Assembly (NCBI RefSeq): GCF_041320595.1
Contig: NZ_CP166625.1
Coordinates: forward strand, 3,904,001-3,968,000
From: Pleomorphomonas sp. PLEO
GTDB lineage: Bacteria; Pseudomonadota; Alphaproteobacteria; Rhizobiales; Pleomorphomonadaceae
Direction of reading: 5' to 3'
DNA length: 64,000 nt
The notes under the pieces are model-generated. The model had not been told where the DNA came from. It searched no databases and saw nothing but the letters and a program-made list of their open reading frames with translations. Made by a program: the position numbers and the translations under genes. Shown here one piece after another: positions 28,563 through 37,617 of the stretch; the first letter of the stretch is position 1, and every line of letters starts with the position of its first letter.

Positions 28563-29576
28563 ATGCGCCCGACCATCAAAGACATAGCTGAGAGAGCTGG
28601 AGTCGGCCTTGGCACCGTCTCGCGGGTGCTGAATGACAATCCGCGCGTGTCCGAAACAACACGTGCCAAAGTCATGGGGGCAGTTCAGGACCTCAATTAC
28701 GTGCCCAGCTTGGCCGCGCGGGGGTTGTCGCTAGGCAAAACGCAGAGCGTTGCTGTCATTGCGCCCTTCTTTACGCGTTCGGTTTTCGTCGAGCGGCTGC
28801 ACGGCATTGAAGAAACCACATCGGCCAACGGATATGACGTCGTCATCTACAATGTCGACGCCGCGGAGAAGCGAGACCGCTACTTTCGAACCGTTCCCGA
28901 TCCGCGTCGCATCGACGGCGTCATTGTCATTTCTCTGCCGCCGTTGGTGCCGGATGTCGTGCGCTTTCAGCGGTCGTCCGTTCCGATTGTCTTCGTCGAC
29001 GTCAGCAACCCGATTTGCGAGCCCTTTGACCGTATCGTTATTAACGACATTGAAGGTGGCCGTATGGCTACTCAACACCTTATCGATCTCGGACACCGGC
29101 TTATCGGCTATATCGGCGACATTCCACAGGCAGGATTCAACTTCACGTCGAGTGAAGACCGTTTTGAAGGTTACCGCCAGGCGCTGGCCGGGGCGGGCAT
29201 CGCTCTCCGTCCTGAGTATCACCTCGACGGTCGCTTTGGCCGCGAAGTCGCCCGGGAGCTCGCGCATCAGATGCTGAGCCTTTCCGAAAGGCCCACGGCG
29301 ATCTTCGCCTCCAATGATACCCAAGCTCTGGGCGTGCTCGAGGCTGCCCGCGATTTGGGACTCGATGTTCCCGGCGATCTGTCGATCGTTGGGTATGACG
29401 ACATCGAGATGTCTGATTTCCTGGGGCTGACGACGGTCCGTCAGCTCCTTTTTGAATCTGGGCGTCGCAGCGTCGAGGCCCTTCTCAGGCGAATAGAGGA
29501 GCCGGAGGAGGCACCAATCTGCGATTTTTTGCCCGTCGAACTCATCGTGCGCAGGACGACTGCTCCGCCACGCTGA
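28563..29576 (+). CDS. aglR: LacI family repressor of the alpha-glucoside operon (AglR-like)
   Basis: It has 337 residues. The N-terminus MRPTIKDIAERAGVGLGTVS is the LacI helix-turn-helix, followed by the hinge (YVPSLAARGLSLGKTQ) and a periplasmic-binding-protein-like core (IFASNDTQALGVLEAARD, SIVGYDDIEMSDF). ATG 28563 gives the exact family start; ATG 28551 is possible. It precedes the transporter operon in the same direction, as aglR does in Sinorhizobium, and its operator lies just ahead of it. Effector is likely sucrose or a related alpha-glucoside (inference). Confidence 0.88.
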   Translation: MRPTIKDIAERAGVGLGTVSRVLNDNPRVSETTRAKVMGAVQDLNYVPSLAARGLSLGKTQSVAVIAPFFTRSVFVERLHGIEETTSANGYDVVIYNVDAAEKRDRYFRTVPDPRRIDGVIVISLPPLVPDVVRFQRSSVPIVFVDVSNPICEPFDRIVINDIEGGRMATQHLIDLGHRLIGYIGDIPQAGFNFTSSEDRFEGYRQALAGAGIALRPEYHLDGRFGREVARELAHQMLSLSERPTAIFASNDTQALGVLEAARDLGLDVPGDLSIVGYDDIEMSDFLGLTTVRQLLFESGRRSVEALLRRIEEPEEAPICDFLPVELIVRRTTAPPR

Positions 29577-29612
29577 TGACGCCGCCGCTTTCCGTCGAGG
29601 GGAAGGCGTCAA

Positions 29613-29640
29613 AATCGCGCGTGGTGCGCGATTGTTCTTT
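29613..29640 (+). terminator. Short hairpin between lacI and aglE
   Basis: AATCGCGC (29613-29620) pairs with GCGCGATT (29626-29633) around a 5-base loop and is followed by GTTCTTT. It is a weak terminator or attenuator that would lower read-through from the regulator gene into the transporter genes, or act within the aglE leader. Confidence 0.5.
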
Positions 29641-29663
29641 AGGACCCGAGTTGGGAGGTTTGC

Positions 29664-30989
29664 ATGAAACTGAAATCGCTTAACGCTTGCTTGATGGCGT
29701 CAGCTTTCGCCGCTTTCGCCGTCGTCACGGCCGCCGCCGCCGCGGACAATTCCCCGTCGGAACTGGCCGATGCCTTCGCCGGCAAATTCAAGGGCACCAA
29801 GGTCACGGCCTTTGGCCCCTTCACCGCTGGCGACGAAGTCCGCTTCAACGATACCGTCAAGGCTTTCGAGGACGCCACCGGTATCGACATTCAGTATGAG
29901 GGTTCGAAGCAGTTCGAGGCGACGATCGCCACGCGTTCCGACGCTGGCAACCCGCCCGACATCGCCGACTTCCCGCAGCCCGGTCTGCTCGCCAACTTCG
30001 CCAAGGCCGGCAAGCTGGTCGACCTTTCCAGCAACAAGGACTACTTCCTGCAGCAGTACATCCCCAGCTGGGTGGACATGGCGACCAAGGAAGGCAAGGA
30101 CGGCAAGCCCGGTCTCTACGGCGTGTGGGAGCGCGTGAACGTCAAGAGCCTGGTTTGGTATCCCAAGAAGGCCTTCGACGCTGCCGGCTACAAGGTGCCG
30201 ACAACCTGGACCGAGCTTGAAGCTCTGCAGAACCAGATCGTCACCGATGGCGATACGCCGTGGTGCGTGGGTATCGAGTCTGGTGCCGCCACGGGCTGGC
30301 CGGCGACCGACTGGCTCGAGGAGTTCCTGCTGCGCACGACCTCGCTCGAAAACTACGACAAGTGGACCGAAGGCAAACTGCCCTTCTCCTCGCCCGAGGT
30401 GAAGCACGCTGCCGAACTGATCGGCAAGATCTGGCTCGACGAGAAGTACGTCTACGGCGGCCGTAAGGGCATCGTATCGACCAGCTTCGGCGACTCGCCG
30501 GTCAACATGTTCTCCGATCCGCCGAAGTGCTGGCTGCATAAGCAGGGCAACTTCATCACCGCCTTCTTCCCTGAGAAGGCCAAGGCTGGCGTCGACTATT
30601 CCTTCTTCTACCTGCCGGGTATCGATCCTGCCTATGGCAAGCCGGTGGAAGTTGGTGGCGACATCTGGGGTGCCTTCAATGACCGTCCAGAAGTCAAAGC
30701 GGTCATGCAGTACTTCGCCAAGGCCGAGCATCTGAAGTCCTGGCTCGCCGTTGGCGGCGCCATCGCCCCGCAGAAGGATGCCGATCTCTCCTGGTACAAG
30801 AACGACGTCGACAAGGGCGTCGCCGAGATCCTGGCCGGCGCCACCGCCGTCCGCTTCGACGGTTCGGATCTGATGCCGGGCGAAGTCGGCGCCGGTTCGT
30901 TCTGGAAGCAGATGACCGCCTGGGTGTCCGGTACGACCGATCTCGACACCGCCCTCAAGGACATCGACGCTTCCTGGCCGAAGAAGTAA
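29664..30989 (+). CDS. aglE: Alpha-glucoside/sucrose ABC transporter substrate-binding protein
   Basis: Periplasmic sugar-binding protein of a CUT1-type importer. It has 441 residues, with a signal peptide ending near TAAAAA (about residue 26). The extracellular solute-binding family 1 fold is seen in DATGIDIQYEGSKQFEAT, PPDIADFPQPGLL and the long Trp-rich C-terminal lobe. A ribosome site GGGAGG precedes the ATG. It is followed by aglF after 349 bases containing stem-loops that likely keep this mRNA segment abundant. Confidence 0.9.
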   Translation: MKLKSLNACLMASAFAAFAVVTAAAAADNSPSELADAFAGKFKGTKVTAFGPFTAGDEVRFNDTVKAFEDATGIDIQYEGSKQFEATIATRSDAGNPPDIADFPQPGLLANFAKAGKLVDLSSNKDYFLQQYIPSWVDMATKEGKDGKPGLYGVWERVNVKSLVWYPKKAFDAAGYKVPTTWTELEALQNQIVTDGDTPWCVGIESGAATGWPATDWLEEFLLRTTSLENYDKWTEGKLPFSSPEVKHAAELIGKIWLDEKYVYGGRKGIVSTSFGDSPVNMFSDPPKCWLHKQGNFITAFFPEKAKAGVDYSFFYLPGIDPAYGKPVEVGGDIWGAFNDRPEVKAVMQYFAKAEHLKSWLAVGGAIAPQKDADLSWYKNDVDKGVAEILAGATAVRFDGSDLMPGEVGAGSFWKQMTAWVSGTTDLDTALKDIDASWPKK

Positions 30990-31338
30990 GTCCTCGACTT
31001 AATCCGAATGGTCAACAAGGTTGACTTTCGGTTAAGACTTACGACAAGCGTGCCCCCGCTCGCAAAAATGTGGGGGCCGCGACCTCAAAGGCGGGACGGA
31101 GCATGACGATGCTTGCAGCAAGCGTCTTCTTCCAAACCGACCTTTCATGCGGGTTTATCGGACGGAGCGAAGCCTTACGTCCTGGCCAATGCCGGTCTCC
31201 AAGCTGGGTATCTGGCCGGAATCCGTCGATCGGGTCGAAACCAGACTGGGAAGGTCTGGTCGAAGTACCCGGCTTTTCAAACGCCGCACTGCACAGGCAA
31301 GAGCCGGCCGCCACGGGGTCGCGCTCCGGGGGACAGAC
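30990..31338 (+). other. aglE-aglF intergenic region with stem-loops
   Basis: No gene; the aglF frame stays open back to 31147 but without family sequence. Two stem-loops follow aglE: GTCAAC-AAG-GTTGAC at about 31013-31027, and GCCCCC/GGGGGC at 31052-31077. Such hairpins commonly protect binding-protein mRNA from decay so that it exceeds the membrane subunits. Confidence 0.55.
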
Positions 31339-32457
31339 ATGACGCTTCTCAATCCCGACGCGGACGAGCATTCCGCTGAACTTGCGCGCGCCCGCCGACG
31401 GCGAAATCGCGCACTTCTCACCCTCTTTGGCGGCATCGTCGCGGCACTCGTGCTGTTCGAGGGCTTCTTCGTGCTGCGCGACAGCCAGGCGCCGAAGCTA
31501 GTGGTTGCCCTGTTCGCCATGATATGGGGCGGCGGCGGCATGGCGATCCTCTATCTGGTCGCCAACCAGTTGGTGGAGTTCACGTCATCGCAGTGGCAAC
31601 GGCGCCTCACGCCGATCGTCTTCGTCTTTCCGGCGATCGCCTTTGTGGTCTATTTCCTCGCTCTGCCGGCCGTGCGAACGTTCATCGCCAGCCTGTTTGA
31701 TCGCGACGGCACCAATTTTGTCGGGCTTGCCAACTACATAACGGTGTTCACCGAGCCGTTCATGTTGGTCACCTTCCGCAACAACGTGCTGTGGATCGTG
31801 TTCGGCGCCAGCTTCACCATCGTGTTCGGCTTGCTCGTGGCGGCGCTGGCCGATCGCAGTAAGTTCGAGAACCTCGCCAAAGCCATCATCTTCATGCCGA
31901 TGGCCATCTCGCTGGTCGGTGCCGGCGTGATCTGGAAGTTCATCTACGCTGTCCGCGACCCCGCCGACGTGCAGATCGGCCTGCTCAATGCCATCGTCGT
32001 CGCGCTCGGCGGCGAGCCGCAGGCCTGGATCGCCATGTTGCAGCCCTGGAACAATCTGTTCCTGATCGTCATCGTCGTCTGGATGCAGACCGGCTATGCC
32101 ATGGTGCTGTTCTCGGCCGCCATCAAGTCTGTGCCGACCGATATCATCGAGGCCGCCCGCGTCGATGGCGCCGGTGAGTTCAAGATCTTCTTCTCGATCA
32201 TCATTCCCTCGATCATGGGCACCGTCGTGACCGTGTCGGCTACCGTCATCATCTTCACGCTGAAGATCTTCGACGTGGTCCTGGTGATGACCGGCGGCCA
32301 ATATGGCACCGATGTGATCGCCACCCAGTTCTACAACCAGTATTTCGTCAACCGTAACTTTGGCCTCGGCTCGGCAATCGCCATCATCCTGCTGCTGACC
32401 GTCGTTCCGGTGATGGTCTACAACCTGCGCCAGTTCAATAAGAGGGAGGCCCTGTGA
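31339..32457 (+). CDS. aglF: Alpha-glucoside ABC transporter permease AglF
   Basis: It has 372 residues, with two N-terminal membrane segments before the usual six-helix CUT1 core. The EAA loop is EAARVDGAGEFKIFFSIIIP, which contacts the ATPase. ATG 31339 has GGGGGA 6 bases ahead. Its TGA overlaps the start of aglG. Confidence 0.92.
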   Translation: MTLLNPDADEHSAELARARRRRNRALLTLFGGIVAALVLFEGFFVLRDSQAPKLVVALFAMIWGGGGMAILYLVANQLVEFTSSQWQRRLTPIVFVFPAIAFVVYFLALPAVRTFIASLFDRDGTNFVGLANYITVFTEPFMLVTFRNNVLWIVFGASFTIVFGLLVAALADRSKFENLAKAIIFMPMAISLVGAGVIWKFIYAVRDPADVQIGLLNAIVVALGGEPQAWIAMLQPWNNLFLIVIVVWMQTGYAMVLFSAAIKSVPTDIIEAARVDGAGEFKIFFSIIIPSIMGTVVTVSATVIIFTLKIFDVVLVMTGGQYGTDVIATQFYNQYFVNRNFGLGSAIAIILLLTVVPVMVYNLRQFNKREAL

Positions 32458-33548
32458 TGGCCAAGTCAAAGGGCAGCCCTTACCCGCGCGTCTTCGTCAA
32501 CACCACGCTGGCCGTCATCTGCCTGCTGTGGCTGATCCCGACGCTCGGCCTGTTCGTCTCCTCGTTCCGTCCGCGCGACGAGATCATGTCATCGGGCTGG
32601 TGGACCATCCTGCCGCACCGCGTCTGGGTGACGACCGAGCAGTTCACGCCTGATCCATCGATCGATCGTAGCGGCGTCATGAACTTCGAGGGCGCTACCG
32701 GCACCTTCGAGCAGCTTCGCCAGGGCGTGGAGTCGCCCGACGGCAAGCGTGTCATCTGGATCGGCAACAGACGCGCCGGAACCGTGCAGGTGCAGGAGAA
32801 AGAGTGGACCGGCGTGCCGGCCACCACACTGCAGAATTATCACGACGTGCTGGCCGGCAAGAGCGTTACCATTGAGGGTAACGGCGAAGAGGCGGCCCGC
32901 CGGGGTGAGGACATGTCCGACGCCTTCATCAACTCGATGGCCGTCACCTTCCCCGCCGTGGTCATCCCGATCCTGATGGCCGCCTTCGCCGCCTATGGCT
33001 TCGCTTGGATGCGCTTTCCCGGCCGCAAGCTGGTGTTCGCGCTGATGGTGGCGCTTCTCGTGGTGCCGCTACAGATCGCACTGGTGCCGGTCCTCACCGA
33101 CTACGTCCACCTGAGGCTCAACGGTACCTACATGGCGGTCTGGCTGGCGCATACCGGTTTCGGCCTGCCGCTCGCGGTGTTCCTTCTCTACAATTACATC
33201 TCGACGCTGCCGCGCGAGATCATGGAGGCGGCGATCGTCGATGGCGCATCGCACTTCAAGATCTTCTGGCGGCTGGTACTGCCGCTGTCGACGCCAGCCC
33301 TCGCCTCCTTTGCCATCTTCCAGTTCCTGTGGGTCTGGAACGATTACCTGGTGGCGCTGATTTTCATTGGCAACGTACCGGGCGTACAGGTGCTGACCAT
33401 GCGGCTTGCCGATATGGTGGGTTCACGCGGCTCCGACTGGCATCTGCTCACCGCCGGCGGCTTCGTGTCGATGCTGCTGCCGCTGATCGTTTTCTTCTCG
33501 CTCCAGCGCTACTTCGTCCGCGGCCTGACGGCCGGCTCGGTGAAGTGA
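32457..33548 (+). CDS. aglG: Alpha-glucoside ABC transporter permease AglG
   Basis: It has 363 residues. One N-terminal membrane helix is followed by an unusually long external segment (about 45-155, containing repeats of Trp/Thr/Glu-rich beta sequence). The remaining helices follow, with the EAA loop EAAIVDGASHFKIFWRLVLP. The long insert between helices 1 and 2 is a trait of AglG-type permeases. ATG 32457 overlaps the aglF stop (TGATG), indicating coupling; a GTG one codon earlier is possible. Confidence 0.92.
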   Translation: MAKSKGSPYPRVFVNTTLAVICLLWLIPTLGLFVSSFRPRDEIMSSGWWTILPHRVWVTTEQFTPDPSIDRSGVMNFEGATGTFEQLRQGVESPDGKRVIWIGNRRAGTVQVQEKEWTGVPATTLQNYHDVLAGKSVTIEGNGEEAARRGEDMSDAFINSMAVTFPAVVIPILMAAFAAYGFAWMRFPGRKLVFALMVALLVVPLQIALVPVLTDYVHLRLNGTYMAVWLAHTGFGLPLAVFLLYNYISTLPREIMEAAIVDGASHFKIFWRLVLPLSTPALASFAIFQFLWVWNDYLVALIFIGNVPGVQVLTMRLADMVGSRGSDWHLLTAGGFVSMLLPLIVFFSLQRYFVRGLTAGSVK

Positions 33549-33631
33549 TCGGCTGAACATTAGGCAATACCCGCGCGTGCGGTTCTGGGAAGACGGAACC
33601 CGCCGGTGTCAAGGAAACAAGGGAGTACCAC

Positions 33632-34729
<1,098 letters not shown>

Positions 34730-34767
34730 CTTTGCCCCGCCGCCATCGGCGGCGGCTGGTCAACCGC

Positions 34768-34806
34768 ATCACTTCCGGGCCTGCCCGGAAGTGATTTTCA
34801 TTTTTC
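34768..34806 (+). terminator. Strong terminator after aglK
   Basis: ATCACTTCCGGGC (34768-34780) and GCCCGGAAGTGAT (34783-34795) form a perfect 13-bp stem with only CT between, followed by TTTCATTTTTC. It should end or attenuate the transporter transcript before the sucrose phosphorylase gene. That gene must then have its own promoter or depend on read-through. Confidence 0.85.
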
Positions 34807-34939
34807 CTGACAAGCATCCGCCGGTCGGACCGTATTAGGCCTGACCGGGCCGGATGTTCCGCCAAGACAATCTGGAGCGCCCACCCTTGGCCCGCTGGTT
34901 GCGAGCCCGGGAGCGAGCGATCCCCCGGGGAACAGCATC

Positions 34940-36403
34940 GTGAAGAACCAAGTCCAGCTCATCACCTATGTCGACCGGCTGACGGCCGGCGGTTTCTCCG
35001 ATCTCAAGGCACTCGTCGACGGTCCACTCAAGGGTGTGATCGGCGGTGTCCATCCCCTACCCTTCTTCGACCCGATCGATGGCGCCGATGCTGGCTTCGA
35101 CCCGATCGATCATACGCTGGTCGATCCGCGCCTCGGTGACTGGAACGACGTCCGCGCGCTTTCGGCGTCGGTCGACATCATGGCCGATATGATCGTTAAC
35201 CACGTCTCGGCCGACTCGCCGGCCTTCAAGGACTTCCTCGAAAAGGGCGATGCCTCCGACTTCGCCGATATGTTCCTGACCTTCGGCAAGGTGTTCCCGA
35301 ACGGCGCCTCCGAGCAGGACCTGCTCGCTATCTATCGGCCTCGCCCTGGCTTTCCCTTCAACAAGACGTCCTTTGGCGATGGCTCGAAGCGCCTCATCTG
35401 GACCACGTTCACGCCGAAGCAGATTGATATCGACGTCTTCTCAAAACATGGCGCCGCCTATCTCGACGCCATTTTTGCCAGCTTCAAGGAAGGTGGCATC
35501 ACCGCCATCCGGCTCGACGCTGCCGGTTATGCGGTCAAGAAGCCGGGAACGAGCTCGTTCATGATTCCGGAGACTTATGCCTTCCTCGGCGAGTTGGCGG
35601 AGAAGGCGCGCGGCCTCGATATGGAGGTGCTGGTCGAGATCCACAGCTACTACCGCGACCAGATCGAAATCGCCAAGAAAGTCGACCGCGTCTACGATTT
35701 TGCGCTGCCGCCGCTGGTGCTGCATGCCCTGTTCACCTGCGAAGCGGGACCGCTGGCCGAATGGCTGAAGATCAGCCCACGCAATGCCATCACCGTGCTC
35801 GACACCCATGACGGCATCGGCGTCATCGACGTGGGCGCGGCCACGGATGGTCGGCCAGGCCTGCTCGCCCCCGCCGCGCTCGACGCGCTGGTAGAGACGA
35901 TGCACGACCGTTCTGGCGGTGAAAGCCGGCAGGCAACGGGCGCCGCGGCCTCCAATCTCGATCTCTATCAGGTCAACTGCACCTACTACGACGCGCTCGG
36001 CAAGCGCGACAGCGAATACCTCATCGCCCGCGCCCTGCAGTTCTTCGCGCCCGGCATCCCCCAGGTCTACTATGTCGGCCTTCTGGGCGGCGTGAACGAC
36101 ATGGAGCTTCTCCAACACACCAAGGTCGGCCGCGACATCAATCGCCACTATTACAAGCCGGCGGAAGTGACGGCGGCGCTCGAAAAGCCGGTGGTCAAGA
36201 AGCTCTTCGACCTCGCGCGTTTCCGCAACAGCCATCCGGCCTTCAATGGTGACTTTGCCGTGGAGCAGCCGTCGTCGAACCGCCTGGTGCTAAGCTGGAC
36301 AAGGGGCGACGAGCACGCCGCGCTCGACGTCGACTTCAAGGCAATGACTGCCAGAATCAGCCACAAGGGCGCGGCCGGAGACGGACAGTTCGTCGTCGGC
36401 TAA
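34940..36403 (+). CDS. Sucrose phosphorylase (GH13_18)
   Basis: Splits sucrose with phosphate into alpha-glucose-1-phosphate and fructose in the cytoplasm. It has 487 residues, close to the Bifidobacterium enzyme. Catalytic motifs are IRLDAAGYAVKKPGT (nucleophile Asp 193), LVEIHSYYRDQ (acid/base Glu 233) and VLDTHDGIGVID (stabiliser Asp 291). Also typical are ESRQATGAAASNLDLYQVN and IPQVYYVGLLGG. It replaces the alpha-glucosidase (aglA) usually found in agl operons, so the transporter here probably serves sucrose. Its product feeds glycogen synthesis (glgC) or glycolysis. Confidence 0.95.
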   Translation: MKNQVQLITYVDRLTAGGFSDLKALVDGPLKGVIGGVHPLPFFDPIDGADAGFDPIDHTLVDPRLGDWNDVRALSASVDIMADMIVNHVSADSPAFKDFLEKGDASDFADMFLTFGKVFPNGASEQDLLAIYRPRPGFPFNKTSFGDGSKRLIWTTFTPKQIDIDVFSKHGAAYLDAIFASFKEGGITAIRLDAAGYAVKKPGTSSFMIPETYAFLGELAEKARGLDMEVLVEIHSYYRDQIEIAKKVDRVYDFALPPLVLHALFTCEAGPLAEWLKISPRNAITVLDTHDGIGVIDVGAATDGRPGLLAPAALDALVETMHDRSGGESRQATGAAASNLDLYQVNCTYYDALGKRDSEYLIARALQFFAPGIPQVYYVGLLGGVNDMELLQHTKVGRDINRHYYKPAEVTAALEKPVVKKLFDLARFRNSHPAFNGDFAVEQPSSNRLVLSWTRGDEHAALDVDFKAMTARISHKGAAGDGQFVVG

Positions 36404-36491
36404 CGGCGAGAATTTGCAAGACCAATTGATGGTCCGCACGGCGGGCCATCTTGCTTTCGCGCCTTTATCGGCTATCTGACAACCAAAACTC

Positions 36492-37205
36492 TCAGGTTTC
36501 GCTGCCGTCCTCCGCCCCGCCGTTCATGCGGTTGAGATAGCGGTAGATTGTGGTCTGCGAACACCCGAGCTTTTCGGCGACGTATTTGACGGCGCCCTTC
36601 ATCATGAAGATACCCTTGGCGTTGAGGACCCCCACCAAGGCGAGCTTGTCCTTGTGGCTGAGCCGTTCGCCGGCCGCCTCGCGTGACCGCAACTCTTCAT
36701 CGAGCAGATGGTCGGTGAGTTCGGTCAGGGAATTGGGAAAACTCTCGCTACTCTCGACCGACGGGGGCGTAGCCCGCACGGCCGCCGCATCCTCGTCATA
36801 AGCGAAGTTGGTCTCGACGAAGATGTCGGGGTGGCGCAGCTTCAGGATGCGGTCGGACAGCTCGCGGTAGCGGCTGTCGTCGAAGTTGATGCATAGCATG
36901 CCAACGAGGCGCCCCTCCTCGTCCTTGACGAAGAATGTCGAGGAACGCAGCAGTTTGGTACCGGCAACACCAACATAGTTGAGGCGATAATCCTGCGTCT
37001 CATAGGAGTGGTTGATAATCGACTGCAGCGCCACCGAGGTGAGTGGTGCACCGATGGTGCGGCCGCTGACGTGACCGTTGGCAATGGCGATGATCGATTT
37101 GTCGGCATCGCCGAGATCGTGCAGCACCACTTCGTAATCCGGCCCCAACACGGAGCCGAGAAACTCCGTCAGCTTCATGTAGCGCTGGATCCAACCACCC
37201 GCCAT
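36492..37205 (-). CDS. YheO/DauR-like transcriptional regulator (PAS-type sensor + HTH)
   Basis: It has 237 residues. The N-terminal YheO-like PAS domain includes LGPDYEVVLHDLGDADKSII and GRLVGMLCINFDDSRYREL. The C-terminal helix-turn-helix is DKLALVGVLNAKGIFMMKGA followed by VAEKLGCSQTTIYRYLNRM. ATG 37205 has GGGGAG upstream; the frame extends further to 37295 without family sequence. Divergent from tnaA across 412 bases, so it very likely controls the tryptophanase operon. Family members such as DauR respond to amino acids. Confidence 0.88.
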   Translation of the reverse strand: MAGGWIQRYMKLTEFLGSVLGPDYEVVLHDLGDADKSIIAIANGHVSGRTIGAPLTSVALQSIINHSYETQDYRLNYVGVAGTKLLRSSTFFVKDEEGRLVGMLCINFDDSRYRELSDRILKLRHPDIFVETNFAYDEDAAAVRATPPSVESSESFPNSLTELTDHLLDEELRSREAAGERLSHKDKLALVGVLNAKGIFMMKGAVKYVAEKLGCSQTTIYRYLNRMNGGAEDGSET

Positions 37206-37500
37206 CGGCACGTCTCCCCGCCGGACTCCATCCGGCCTTTCCGCCCGACTTGGGGTGGTCGCGCTGTTTTTGTCAATCCGGGTTCTAGGCAGCATGAGGG
37301 AACCGGTCCTTCGCCATGTCCTGATGACCCCGTCTGTCCGCGCAACTATCGGGAATCCCAGAGGCGCCTTAGCGCAACATAATTTTCAACACGCGCGCCG
37401 ATTGCAAAAATATCCACACATTCGAGTCCGGAAATCCGAGGAAACCCTAGGATAATGTAAATTAATTGACACTTATCGGTCGAAATGCCACAGATATGAA

Positions 37501-37529
37501 CACATGAGCGTCAAATTCTCGCTCATGTG
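37501..37529. promoter_or_regulatory. 10-bp inverted repeat upstream of tnaA
   Basis: CACATGAGCG (37501-37510) and CGCTCATGTG (37520-37529) are exact complements separated by 9 bases. Centre-to-centre geometry of about two helical turns suits a dimeric regulator such as the divergent YheO/DauR-like protein. It could also fold as an RNA hairpin in the tnaA leader. Confidence 0.6.
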
Positions 37530-37567
37530 AGAAAATGTTTGCAGATTCCTAGAGACGCTGTCCGCCA

Positions 37568-37579
37568 GTCGCATGCGAC
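37568..37579. promoter_or_regulatory. Perfect 12-base palindrome before tnaA
   Basis: GTCGCATGCGAC lies 38 bases ahead of the tnaA start, between the longer dyad and the ribosome site. It could be a second operator. Chance occurrence cannot be excluded. Confidence 0.35.
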
Positions 37580-37617
37580 GACCGGGGTGCCCAATGGTCT
37601 GTAGGAGGTAACGGACA

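Larger units (their letters stand above)
37206..37617. other. Divergent control region of the tryptophanase operon
   Basis: 412 gene-free bases between the divergent regulator and tnaA. A TTGACA at 37466-37471 could be a -35 box for tnaA, though no consensus -10 lies 17 bases on. Two clear dyads follow (37501-37529 and 37568-37579, listed separately). No TnaC-like leader peptide with a Trp codon and no rut-like C-rich stretch was found. Control therefore differs from that of E. coli tna. Confidence 0.55.

Noticed and set aside
31147-31338. N-terminal extension of aglF
   Set aside because: The extra 64 residues are Arg-rich, not membrane-like, and the ATG at 31339 has a good ribosome site and family-like start.
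37530-37617. TnaC-type leader peptide before tnaA
   Set aside because: The only short frames (such as one of five codons from about 37535) lack Trp and the known TnaC pattern.
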